NCBI GenBank assembly: GCA_024642705.1
Contig: JAHEAQ010000042.1
Coordinates: 1 to 40,387 of the forward strand
Origin: Bacteroidota bacterium
GTDB taxonomy: Bacteria > Bacteroidota > Bacteroidia > Chitinophagales > Saprospiraceae
Length of the DNA: 40,387 nt
Direction of reading: 5' to 3'
Shown here: positions 26,186 through 35,036 of the stretch, in pieces
Layout of the letters: every line of letters begins with the position of its first letter
Position numbering within the stretch: the first letter of the stretch is position 1
Program-made: the position numbers and the translations under genes
The notes under the pieces: model-generated
The model's input: only the letters and a program-made list of their open reading frames with translations
The model's database searches: none
What the model was told of the DNA's origin: nothing

Positions 26186-27106
26186 TTATTTGAAATTTGC
26201 AAAGTAATTTTTGTTTCTTATTACATATTTTGATCCCCAAAACGATGTAATATAATATGCTAAATTTATTAAAGTAAATCGTGCTTTTAAAAAATTAAAT
26301 CGTGCTAGTTTCATATTATTTGTGTGATAATAATACCTGGCTCGAGTGCCATGAATTTTCTTATATGATATCTTAACTTCCTTGGGATAAAGCGCAATGT
26401 ATTGTTCAATAGACATTAAAGAGAAATAGAAATCTTTGGTTCTATAATTTTCATTCAAAGAAAGATTATTAGGTTTGACATGCCTGAAATATAAAGAAGC
26501 ACAAACTTCTATCGAATCATTTTTGTGAAATAATCTTAAGATCCAATCAAAATCTACCATGCCGAAGTTTTCTTCAAATAAAATATGTTTTAATTCTTTT
26601 TTATACAAAATGCTTCCCAAGTAAGTATTTTGGCTGTCCAATTTTTTGGTTAACTTATCTATAAAAGTTTTATTCGTATCATAGTATAAAAATCCGCTTT
26701 CAGAAAGATTTTTCTTATCGAATTTCTCCTTAATTTCCTCTTCAATAATAGTGTATCCAGAAGTCACTATTGGTACTTTTTCCAAATATGGTATTTGAGC
26801 AAGAATTTTGTTAGCTTTCCATTCATCATCATGATCGGTAATACAGATGTAATCTCCAGTTGCTTTTAGAAGGCCAATATTTCGTCCTTTATTTGGGCCT
26901 CCAGAATTTTTATTTGTACTAAGTAATATTAGATTATAATTTTTTGCAATTTCAGTTGTGCTATCAATGGAACAATCATCCACAAGAATTACTTCGATTT
27001 CAAAGTCTTTTCCTATTCCTGTTTGGTTAAACACAGAATCTAATATTCGCTGAAGGGTTTTTTCAGAATTATAAGTAGTGATGATAACAGATACAGTCTT
27101 TTTCAT
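26186..27106 (-). CDS. Family 2 glycosyltransferase
   Basis: A 306-residue GT-A fold glycosyltransferase. The N-terminus VSVIITTYNSEKTLQRILDS is diagnostic, followed by the nucleotide-binding Asp43-Asp44 (VDDCS), the GGPNKGRNIGL loop near 69-79, and the metal motif Asp91-His-Asp93 (ITDHDDEW). No transmembrane helices are evident, so it works in the cytoplasm or peripherally at the membrane. It is followed by FkbM 12 nt later. The donor and acceptor cannot be predicted. The C-terminal 100 residues are basic and aromatic, as is usual for acceptor-binding parts of the family. Confidence 0.88.
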   Translation of the reverse strand: MKKTVSVIITTYNSEKTLQRILDSVFNQTGIGKDFEIEVILVDDCSIDSTTEIAKNYNLILLSTNKNSGGPNKGRNIGLLKATGDYICITDHDDEWKANKILAQIPYLEKVPIVTSGYTIIEEEIKEKFDKKNLSESGFLYYDTNKTFIDKLTKKLDSQNTYLGSILYKKELKHILFEENFGMVDFDWILRLFHKNDSIEVCASLYFRHVKPNNLSLNENYRTKDFYFSLMSIEQYIALYPKEVKISYKKIHGTRARYYYHTNNMKLARFNFLKARFTLINLAYYITSFWGSKYVIRNKNYFANFK

Positions 27107-27455
27107 CTAGATTAGTAAATACTTGTTAGCATTTGTTTATAAAATATGGATTTCTGTCTACCAATTTTGCACAAAGTAAATATTATAAAACGGAAATTTT
27201 CGTGAATAATTGAAGAATATTAAGTGAAAATAATATTGCTTTATTATTTGGTAGATTTATTGGTAATTACTCCGTCAAATTCAAAAATTATTATTTTAAT
27301 GAAATAATTTCGTGTGAAAAATGATTTAGAAAATGAATTACTAATAAAAATGAGAAATTATAAATGTTCAGAATTAAGAACAATTCAATCCTATTTATTA
27401 TCAATTAAATAATTTAAATAAATCGCCAATTGGCATAGACATCAATGCTTTTGTG
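27107..27455. other. Intergenic region without a recognised gene
   Basis: The 349-nt gap between the NYN gene and the glycosyltransferase gene holds no open frame of note, RNA gene or repeat that I can support. It contains a perfect 10-bp palindrome (GCCAATTGGC, 27425-27434) 21 nt beyond the NYN stop, and a short imperfect palindrome (CGGAAATTTTCG). It should include the promoter of the glycosyltransferase gene, but no perfect TAnnTTTG is present. Confidence 0.5.
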
Positions 27456-28214
27456 CTATCTTTTTTTACCTTTTGACCTAGATTTTTCTTTATTTTTTAC
27501 AAATATAAGTTTACGTCTGCTTTTAGGATTTGATTTTTCTTCAATTTCAAAATTATCGCATGATTTAATTAAAGGAGTTAATTTTTCAAAACCATAGTTT
27601 CTAGGATCAAAATTTGGTTGTTTTTTCAACAACAACCCACCTACATCGCCAAGAAAGGCCCATCCATCATCATCAGAAAGATCCGAAATTGTAGAGGATA
27701 TCAAATTGATTTCTTTCCAAGTTATCTTGTCAATACTTTCTTTATCCTCATCTTTCTGTGCGTTATCTTCTTTTTCCTCGTATTGGTTGCGAATTATTTC
27801 AATATAAATGAATTTATCGCAAGCAACTATAAATGGGTTAGGTGTCTTTTTTTCACCAATTCCTATCACTTGCATGCCTGCCTCACGCAATCTTGTAGCT
27901 AATCTAGTGAAGTCGCTATCGCTTGAAACCAAACAAAAACCATTCACTTTTTCTGAATATAAGATGTCCATTGCATCAATAATCATAGCAGAATCAGTAG
28001 CATTTTTTCCTGTCGTATACCCATATTGTTGAATTGGAGTAATTGCATTCTCTAGCAATAAGTTTTTCCATTTAGTCATGTTTGGCTTGGTCCAATCCCC
28101 ATAAATTCTTTTTATAGTAGGGTTGCCATATTTTGCAATTTCTTGCATCATTTCTTTGACATGTGCAGAAGGTATATTGTCGCCATCAATTAGTACTGCT
28201 ATATTTAAATTCAT
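27456..28214 (-). CDS. NYN (PIN-like) nuclease with C-terminal LOTUS/OST-HTH domain
   Basis: A 252-residue protein. The NYN domain (residues 1-140) carries the acidic residues of the PIN-like metal site: Asp10 and Asp12 (VLIDGDN), Asp74 and Asp80, and Asp99 and Asp101 (SSDSDF). Such domains cleave RNA. Residues about 165-235 look like an OST-HTH/LOTUS domain (WAFLGDVGGLLLKKQPNFDP; NYGFEKLTPLIKSC), which binds RNA, notably G-rich or structured RNA in studied cases. A strongly basic tail (KNKEKSRSKGKKR) should help RNA contact. It is cytoplasmic and appears monocistronic. It is the bacterial counterpart of the MARF1/Limkain architecture and its cellular target is unknown. Confidence 0.88.
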   Translation of the reverse strand: MNLNIAVLIDGDNIPSAHVKEMMQEIAKYGNPTIKRIYGDWTKPNMTKWKNLLLENAITPIQQYGYTTGKNATDSAMIIDAMDILYSEKVNGFCLVSSDSDFTRLATRLREAGMQVIGIGEKKTPNPFIVACDKFIYIEIIRNQYEEKEDNAQKDEDKESIDKITWKEINLISSTISDLSDDDGWAFLGDVGGLLLKKQPNFDPRNYGFEKLTPLIKSCDNFEIEEKSNPKSRRKLIFVKNKEKSRSKGKKR

Positions 28215-28272
28215 ATTTGGTTTTATGGTTAATGTTTAAGATTCTAAAAATGCTACAAAAATTCAATGATAG

Positions 28273-29976
28273 TTAATTTCGAAAAATTTCTTTATCGGCA
28301 TATTCAGCTGAAGATTTAAATTTCACTCTAGTTTCTTCTAATTCTTTTGTTTGCGAATTTCTCTTGTACAAATCCATTAGAGCCCAATAGACCATAGGGC
28401 TGTTTGGATGCTTATTTAAAATTTTCTGATATGAAATTTCTGCATTTTTAAAATCTCCATTTTGTAAATAAGCTTTTCCAAGGCTTAGCAAAACGGGTCT
28501 TGGGTAATAAGGAGGTTCTGAATACCCTAGATCTTTTTCCATTTTAGCAGCTTTTTCTAAGACTTTAATTCCTTGTTCGTAATTTTTCTGAGCTATTAAC
28601 AGGTTACCTTCTAATTCAACGGCTGCAACTTTAAGAGTTCTTAATCCCCAAGCATCTATTCTATCTTTTTCATTTTCGAGTTGTGAATTCTTCCAAAATA
28701 AAGCTTGCAGTTTATCCAAGTACATTTGGGCATCTGTTACATTTTTGTTTTCTAAAGACAACATACCAGAGGAGAAAAGCGAAAACACAGACTTGTAATC
28801 CATAGCGGCTTTTCCATAGATAGTGTCAGGGTCAACAATAGCATTAAATTTTTCTGCCGCTTTTTCCCAAAACCCAAATCTCATTTCCATTATTGCAGGA
28901 GTTATGATTCCTTGATAAAAAAACGATCCTCGATGCATATCGATTCGATCAGCTATAGCAACCATAGATTCTAGCCTTTGAGCATATTCAAGCCCTTCTT
29001 TATAACGTCCATCTTGGGCACAGTTTGCCAATAAATAATTTAGATTGTGAATGTAATTCCAATTGTCGATTTCTGCTATATTTTGATCATGCATATAAGC
29101 AGAATCCACTTTCATTGCAAGTATAAATTGATCATGTGCTTTTTTATAATTCCCAAGCTTGTAATAAACATGGCCTGGCATATGTACAATATGCCCTGAT
29201 TGCGGTGCCAATTCAGCTAATTTTTCTGCACTTGCTAATGCCTCTGTTGGGCAGCAATTTTCCATTTGGTGAATCCAATAATGATGAACGCCATGATTTT
29301 CTGGGTTGGTTTTAAGCAAATCCCTTAGCAAATATTCACTATATATAGTCCCTTCTTTGGGATTCATTTCTTCATCATATCCTGCCATATTGAACAATGC
29401 TAGAAATAATTTTGCATCAATATCATTCGGATACTTATGAATGATGTATTCTAATTGCTTTAAATAACCCTCTGGATTTTCCTTTTCCACAAAATCCAAA
29501 ATGCCCTTGGCATAAAGTGCTTCAAATCCTTCAGCGGTATCTATCAAACTTTTCAATTTAGCAACAGCATATTTTTTATCCGAATCGAATTCTTCGTTAT
29601 CGATGAATAAAATAGTATGCAGTATTCCCCAATATGGCATAACTGCTGTTGAATCCAGATTAATTGCTTCTTTAAATGATCTATATGCTTCAAAGTCCCA
29701 AAAACAATGAAGTTGGCTTACTCCTTGGTTGAAATATTTTTGGGCCATTTCGGAATTTGTTTTAATGATCAAATTTGATTTGCCAACCCCATCCATCAGC
29801 ATAGGTGCTGGTAAACCATCAATAAAATTCACTCCACTTCTGCAGGCCATAACATGATTTATTTCTTTTGCATCTTCATCTGAATTATGATGATGCTGAC
29901 TCCAAAGGATAGAAGTAAAAAATTGAAATAAAATAAAACAAATAATTGTTTGAAAATTTAGTTTAGAGTATGTCAT
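28273..29976 (-). CDS. Secreted TPR protein with conserved-looking histidine motifs
   Basis: A 567-residue exported protein (signal peptide about 1-27, ending ILWSQ, then HHH). The body is a series of TPR helices (for example YFNQGVSQLHCFWDFEAYRS and the regular repeat near the C-terminus KAYLQNGDFKNAEISYQKIL). Two histidine-rich segments stand out: HHYWIHQMENC and SGHIVHMPGHVYYKLGNY. In my recollection these recur in a widespread uncharacterised family of such proteins. They could form a metal or heme site, but this is inference. It is divergent from the PSCyt1/DUF1501 genes across 243 nt that contain a perfect inverted repeat, which suggests shared control. Confidence 0.75.
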   Translation of the reverse strand: MTYSKLNFQTIICFILFQFFTSILWSQHHHNSDEDAKEINHVMACRSGVNFIDGLPAPMLMDGVGKSNLIIKTNSEMAQKYFNQGVSQLHCFWDFEAYRSFKEAINLDSTAVMPYWGILHTILFIDNEEFDSDKKYAVAKLKSLIDTAEGFEALYAKGILDFVEKENPEGYLKQLEYIIHKYPNDIDAKLFLALFNMAGYDEEMNPKEGTIYSEYLLRDLLKTNPENHGVHHYWIHQMENCCPTEALASAEKLAELAPQSGHIVHMPGHVYYKLGNYKKAHDQFILAMKVDSAYMHDQNIAEIDNWNYIHNLNYLLANCAQDGRYKEGLEYAQRLESMVAIADRIDMHRGSFFYQGIITPAIMEMRFGFWEKAAEKFNAIVDPDTIYGKAAMDYKSVFSLFSSGMLSLENKNVTDAQMYLDKLQALFWKNSQLENEKDRIDAWGLRTLKVAAVELEGNLLIAQKNYEQGIKVLEKAAKMEKDLGYSEPPYYPRPVLLSLGKAYLQNGDFKNAEISYQKILNKHPNSPMVYWALMDLYKRNSQTKELEETRVKFKSSAEYADKEIFRN

Positions 29977-30007
29977 TTTAATTTTTTTGTATCAACATGA
30001 ATTGTAA

Positions 30008-30026
30008 AAATACAAGATTTGTATTT
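30008..30026. promoter_or_regulatory. Perfect inverted repeat, candidate operator in divergent promoter region
   Basis: AAATACAA (30008-30015), GAT, TTGTATTT (30019-30026) is a perfect 8-bp inverted repeat with a 3-nt spacer, 32 nt upstream of the TPR gene start and about 195 nt upstream of the PSCyt1 gene. Its size and position suit a dimeric regulator. No regulator gene is adjacent. Chance is possible in A+T-rich DNA. Confidence 0.4.
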
Positions 30027-30141
30027 AGTAAAAATAGTAATTCGATTTATTGTTATTTTATTTTGACATTTCTCATTCGATTAGTTTAGTTTGGTGACTT
30101 TGGATAAGGTTTAATAATCCGTGATCTATTAATATTGAAAT

Positions 30142-30171
30142 TTGCCTTTGCAATTGAATTCAATACATTTA
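30142..30171 (+). promoter_or_regulatory. Candidate promoter of the PSCyt1-DUF1501 operon
   Basis: TTG (30142-30144), a 19-nt spacer and TACATTTA (30164-30171) match the Bacteroidota consensus in all but the last base of the -7 element. The ATG at 30220 follows 49 nt later. Confidence 0.35.
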
Positions 30172-30219
30172 ATACATTATAATTTAATTTCTTAAATTGC
30201 TTCATTGTATTTTTAAAGT

Positions 30220-33200
30220 ATGAAAAGTAAATTTTACAGCTTTATATTTATTGGAGTGCTATGTATTTCTTGTGGACCTAATCTGCCTGAAGATGTAGCT
30301 AAGGCAATGCAGAATTTACCTTCTGAATTGGATTTCAACATATATGTGAAGCCAATTCTGTCAGATAAATGTTTTGCTTGTCATGGACCTGACCTTAATA
30401 AGCAAAAAGCCAATTTGAGATTAGACCTTCCAGAAAATGCTTTTGCACGTCTTGTTGATTCTCCTGGAAAAGTTGCTATTGATCCGGGGCATATTCTTAA
30501 TTCTGAAGTTTTTCATAGAATAATGAGTGAAGATCAAGAACTAATAATGCCAGAACCAGAATCTAATTTGAGTCTTTCTGCCTATGAAAAAGCGGTCTTG
30601 ATAAAATGGATACAAGATGGTGCAGAATACAAAAATCATTGGGCATTCGATAGACCAAAAAAACCATTAATTCCTAAAGTAAAAAATGGAAAATGGGTTG
30701 CAAATCCGATTGACAATTTTATTTTAAAAAAGTTAGAGCGTGAAGGACTACTCCCGTCTGAAAAAGCTAGTAAAGAAATATTACTTCGAAGAGTAAGTTT
30801 TGATATAATTGGTTTGCCACCAACAATTCAAGAAATGGATGACTTTATTGCTGACAATACAGAAAATGCATTTGAAAAAGTGGTAGACCGATTATTGGCG
30901 TCACCTCATTATGGGGAAAGAATGGCTGTTGATTGGCTTGATCTGGCTAGGTATGCGGATTCCCATGGCTATACTGTCGATAGAATCAGAGATATGTCAC
31001 CTTACCGGGATTGGGTTATTGAAGCGTTCAATGCCAATATGCCATATGATCAATTTATGCAGTGGCAATTAGCAGGAGATTTGTTTCCAGAACCAACTAA
31101 ACAAATGCTAATTGCTACGGCTTTCAATAGGAATCATCCGCAAAATATGGAAGGAGGAATCATAGAGAAAGAGTTTCAAACGGAATATGTAATAGACAGA
31201 GTAAATACATTTGGGCAAGCATTTTTGGGGCTTTCAGTTGGATGTGCAAGGTGTCACGACCATAAATATGATCCTATTTCTCAAAAAAATTATTATGAAT
31301 TGTATAGTTTTTTCAATAACGTAAAGGAGGCAGGTCAAATTTCTTGGAATAACGCAACCCCAACGCCAACGTTACTTTTGCCAACAAAAGAACAAGAGCA
31401 AATTATTGAGTTTATTAATTCCAAAATAAAGAATCAAGAAAATATAATGCTAGAATTGGAAAAAACTTCAAGCTCCGATTTTAATTACTGGTTCGAAAAT
31501 GAATCCTACAAAAAATTGACAACTTCGTCAATATTGAAAAATGGACTAATTGGGAAGTTTTCTTTTGATCAATTAGGTCTTAAAAATGAAGTTAATTCGA
31601 AAGAAGAAGCTTTTTTAACAAGAGAAACAAATCAGAAGGAAATTATTGAATTTGTTGAAGGTAAATCGAATAAGGGTATTAAAATGAATGGAGATTCATG
31701 GCTGGTATGCGGAGGAGTTGGGGTTTTCAGAAAATCAGACCCTTTCAGTATTGGATTATGGGTAAAGCTTGATGATGGCATGGAGGAAGGTGTTATTTTT
31801 CATAAATGTGACGCCGAAAGACTTTATAATTATAGAGGATTTCATGTTTATTTAAATAAAGATGGTTCATTAGAAATGTCTATTGCTCATACAGCACCCT
31901 CAGATGCAATTAATAAAACAAGCATATCGAAGGTTCCCAAAAATAAATGGATTCATTTAACAATGACATATGATGGAAATTCTAAAGCTTCAGGAGCTAA
32001 ACTTTTTCTGGACGGCAAAGAATTGGAAATGAAAACGGAAATGGATCAATTGAAAAAAGATATAATATTTCATCCTGGGCAGAATTCTAAAGAGCCGGGT
32101 CTGCAAATAGGAGCTTGGTGGCGAGGTTATGGTTCTAAAAATGGAGTATTCGATGACATAGTGATTTATGATAGGGCTTTGAGTTCTTTTGAAGTTGAAA
32201 TGTTGAGCGGAAATAAAAGATGGGAAGAAATTGCTGCGAAGAAAGAAGCTCAAATTTCTAAAACTGAGCTTACAATATTAAAATCATACTTTTATCATAA
32301 TGTTTTAGCGAAATACAAAGAAGAAGCAAAAAATCTTCAGGATTTGAGAAAAACATTAGCAGATTCCACTGAATTTATTGAAGAAATAATGGTTATGCAG
32401 GAATCAAAGGAACCAAAGCAAGCTTATATATTAAATAGAGGAAATTATGATGATTTAGGAGATGAAGTTTTCCCTAATACTCCGGAAAAGATATTGAAAT
32501 TTCCTGCATCCTTGCCCAAAAATAGATTAGGATTAGCGCAATGGCTTACAAATGTTGAGCATCCATTAACATCTCGAGTAGTTGTGAATAGAATTTGGCA
32601 AAATATTTTCGGTGTTGGATTAGTAAAAACATCTGAGGATTTTGGTAACCAAGGAGAAATGCCATCGAACCTTGATTTGTTAGATTATTTGGCTGTTAGT
32701 TTTCAGGAATCAGAGTGGGATGTTAAGAAATTAGTGAAGTTAATGGTTATGTCATCAACTTATCAACAGGATTCAAATCCTACACCAGAATTGCGTAAAA
32801 GAGATCCAGGAAATAAATTGCTTGCAAGAGGACCTTCATTTAGATTGACAGCTGAAATGATGAGAGATAATGCTTTGTTTGCATCTTCATTATTAAAGCC
32901 AAAAATTGGTGGCAAAAGCGTAAAGCCATACCAACCTGATGGACTTTGGAGGATTAGTGGTGCCACATATTCACAAGATTCGGGCGACGAATTGTATCGG
33001 AGAAGTTTATATATCATTGTTAAAAGAACGGTTCCAAATCCTACATTATCTACATTTGACGGTTTGTCAAGAAGCAATTGTGAAGTGAGAAGACAAAAAA
33101 CCAACACTCCTTTGCAAGCTTTGGTCACCATGAATGACCCTACGTATGTTGAAGCTTGCAAAGTAATTGGTGAGCAAATGGCTAGAAATAGTAATGCAGA

Positions 33201-33447
33201 TATTGCAATTGAGGAAACATTTAGAAAATTGACAGGAAGAAAACCTTTTGGTTCAGAGAAAGAATTGTTAAAGGAAATGCAAGTGGCCGAATATAATAAA
33301 TTTAAGAGCGATCAAACAAAAATGAAAGGATGGCTCAATGCTGGATCGTACCAATTAGATGAAGAATTAGATCAAGAAATGATTGCTGCAAATGCTGTTG
33401 TTACCAACGCGATTTTAAATTCTGATGCTTGTATCACAAAAAGGTAA
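30220..33447 (+). CDS. PSCyt1-DUF1549-LamG-DUF1553 multidomain protein (planctomycete-type), putative lipoprotein
   Basis: A 1075-residue exported protein, probably a lipoprotein (VLCISC, Cys18). In order: a PSCyt1 cytochrome-c-like domain at about 38-140 with heme motif CFACH at 51-55; DUF1549 at about 155-365, including a second CxxCH in GCARCHDHKYDPIS near 341-346; a LamG/concanavalin-like domain at about 430-675 (LNKDGSLEMSI; DDIVIYDRALSSFEVEML); and DUF1553 at about 760-1010 (RLGLAQWLTNVEHPLTSRVV). The set is best known from Planctomycetes and Verrucomicrobia, where its biochemical role is not established. LamG suggests glycan binding. The DUF1501 gene follows after 2 nt, its usual partner. 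Confidence 0.9.
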   Translation: MKSKFYSFIFIGVLCISCGPNLPEDVAKAMQNLPSELDFNIYVKPILSDKCFACHGPDLNKQKANLRLDLPENAFARLVDSPGKVAIDPGHILNSEVFHRIMSEDQELIMPEPESNLSLSAYEKAVLIKWIQDGAEYKNHWAFDRPKKPLIPKVKNGKWVANPIDNFILKKLEREGLLPSEKASKEILLRRVSFDIIGLPPTIQEMDDFIADNTENAFEKVVDRLLASPHYGERMAVDWLDLARYADSHGYTVDRIRDMSPYRDWVIEAFNANMPYDQFMQWQLAGDLFPEPTKQMLIATAFNRNHPQNMEGGIIEKEFQTEYVIDRVNTFGQAFLGLSVGCARCHDHKYDPISQKNYYELYSFFNNVKEAGQISWNNATPTPTLLLPTKEQEQIIEFINSKIKNQENIMLELEKTSSSDFNYWFENESYKKLTTSSILKNGLIGKFSFDQLGLKNEVNSKEEAFLTRETNQKEIIEFVEGKSNKGIKMNGDSWLVCGGVGVFRKSDPFSIGLWVKLDDGMEEGVIFHKCDAERLYNYRGFHVYLNKDGSLEMSIAHTAPSDAINKTSISKVPKNKWIHLTMTYDGNSKASGAKLFLDGKELEMKTEMDQLKKDIIFHPGQNSKEPGLQIGAWWRGYGSKNGVFDDIVIYDRALSSFEVEMLSGNKRWEEIAAKKEAQISKTELTILKSYFYHNVLAKYKEEAKNLQDLRKTLADSTEFIEEIMVMQESKEPKQAYILNRGNYDDLGDEVFPNTPEKILKFPASLPKNRLGLAQWLTNVEHPLTSRVVVNRIWQNIFGVGLVKTSEDFGNQGEMPSNLDLLDYLAVSFQESEWDVKKLVKLMVMSSTYQQDSNPTPELRKRDPGNKLLARGPSFRLTAEMMRDNALFASSLLKPKIGGKSVKPYQPDGLWRISGATYSQDSGDELYRRSLYIIVKRTVPNPTLSTFDGLSRSNCEVRRQKTNTPLQALVTMNDPTYVEACKVIGEQMARNSNADIAIEETFRKLTGRKPFGSEKELLKEMQVAEYNKFKSDQTKMKGWLNAGSYQLDEELDQEMIAANAVVTNAILNSDACITKR

Positions 33448-33449
33448 GC

Positions 33450-34961
33450 ATGAAATTTAATCCTAAAAATTTTGATATGAAGAACCCAGACTTAGAAAAA
33501 CTAGATAAACAATTTGATAGGAGGAGATTTTTAACGAAAACATCTATGGGTATTGGGGCTCTTGCCTTAGGCTCATTGCTAGGAATGGGCCAATCACTCC
33601 AAAACCAACAGATTATAAATGCTCCAATATCCGATGATGAGATTCAAAAACAAATTCTAAATGCTTTGCCACACATTGCTCCGAAAGCAAAAAGGATTGT
33701 TTATTTATTTATGAGCGGAGGGCCTTCGCAATTTGAAACTTTTGATTACAAGCCAGGATTGCGAAATATGCTTGGTACAGACTTGCCTGATTCAATTAGA
33801 GGTGGTCAAAGATTAACAGGAATGAGTGCAAGTCAAGGATCTTTGCCAATTGCACCAACTATTTTCAATTTTTCACAACATGGACAAAATGGTACCTGGG
33901 TTTCGGAATTGATGCCATACACTGCTCAGGTTGTTGATGATTTGTGCATCGTTAAATCTATGTATACAGATCATATTAATCACGATCCAGCTATTACCTT
34001 TTTTCAAACTGGAAATCAATTGCCAGGTCGACCATCCATTGGATCATGGTTGAGTTACGGTCTAGGTTCAGACAATAAAAACTTGCCTTCATTTATAGTT
34101 TTAGTTTCAAAAAATTCAGGCGGTCAGCCTTTATATACAAGACTTTGGGGGAATGGCTTTTTGCCAACGGAGCATCAAGGTGTGCAGTTTAGATCAGATA
34201 AAGATCCGGTACTTTTTTTGAATAATCCAGATGGCTATGATGGAAAAGACAGGTCAGAAATGCTAAATTATCTTAAAAAGTTGAATAGAATTCAAAATGA
34301 TAAATTAGCAGATCCAGAAATCGAAGCTAGGATAGCTCAATACGAAATGGCTTTCCGCATGCAGACTTCTGTGCCAGAAGTTATGGATATTTCAAATGAA
34401 ACAGAAGCTACTTTTGAATTGTACGGAAAGGATAGCAGGGATCCAGGAACTTATGCAGCGAATTGTTTGCTGGCAAGAAAGTTACTTGAAAAAGATGTAA
34501 AATTTGTTCAACTTTATCACCAGGGTTGGGATCATCATGGAGGTTTACCAAATGGTATTAGAAATCAATGTTTGAAAACTGACCAAGCAACAGCCGCATT
34601 AATCAAGGACTTAAAACAAAGGGGTTTGTTAGAGGACACCTTAGTAGTTTGGGGAGGTGAATTTGGTAGGACAGTTTATTCTCAAGGTAAATTGACAAAA
34701 GATGATTATGGCAGGGATCATCATCCTCGTTGTTTTACAATGTGGATGGCTGGAGCTGGCGTAAAATCGGGAATTACTTATGGAGAAACGGATGATTTCT
34801 CCTATAATATAGTTAAAGATCCAGTGCATGTTCATGATTTTCAGGCAACTTTGTTACATATAATGGGGATAGAACATGAGAAATTGACATTTAAGCATCA
34901 GGGAAGAAGGTATCGTTTGACAGATGTTCATGGAGAAGTGGTTAAAGGGATTATGACTTAA
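33450..34961 (+). CDS. DUF1501 family protein, Tat-exported, alkaline phosphatase clan
   Basis: A 503-residue protein. I start it at the ATG at 33450, 2 nt after the preceding stop, because an AAGG ribosome site lies just before it and the only earlier start is a TTG inside the upstream gene. A twin-arginine signal is clear (DRRRFLTK at 23-30, then a glycine/alanine/leucine helix), so the folded protein crosses the inner membrane, possibly with a metal bound. Conserved DUF1501 segments include GWDHHGG near 358, WGGEFGRT near 400 and GRDHHP near 420, which correspond to metal-site regions of the alkaline phosphatase/sulfatase clan. It forms a two-gene operon with the PSCyt1 protein. Substrate is unknown. 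Confidence 0.92.
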   Translation: MKFNPKNFDMKNPDLEKLDKQFDRRRFLTKTSMGIGALALGSLLGMGQSLQNQQIINAPISDDEIQKQILNALPHIAPKAKRIVYLFMSGGPSQFETFDYKPGLRNMLGTDLPDSIRGGQRLTGMSASQGSLPIAPTIFNFSQHGQNGTWVSELMPYTAQVVDDLCIVKSMYTDHINHDPAITFFQTGNQLPGRPSIGSWLSYGLGSDNKNLPSFIVLVSKNSGGQPLYTRLWGNGFLPTEHQGVQFRSDKDPVLFLNNPDGYDGKDRSEMLNYLKKLNRIQNDKLADPEIEARIAQYEMAFRMQTSVPEVMDISNETEATFELYGKDSRDPGTYAANCLLARKLLEKDVKFVQLYHQGWDHHGGLPNGIRNQCLKTDQATAALIKDLKQRGLLEDTLVVWGGEFGRTVYSQGKLTKDDYGRDHHPRCFTMWMAGAGVKSGITYGETDDFSYNIVKDPVHVHDFQATLLHIMGIEHEKLTFKHQGRRYRLTDVHGEVVKGIMT

Positions 34962-35036
34962 GCCTATGAAACTATTTTGGTAATTAAGTTTTTGAATATG
35001 TGATGAAGGTGAATTATTTGAACTTTAGTATCGATT

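Noticed and set aside
27425-27434. GCCAATTGGC palindrome as an operator or terminator
   Set aside because: Single 10-bp palindrome with no T-run and no second copy seen; could be chance.
33429-33449. TTG start for the DUF1501 gene overlapping the upstream gene
   Set aside because: The ATG at 33450 has an AAGG site directly upstream, gives a clean Tat signal and leaves a 2-nt gap to the preceding stop.
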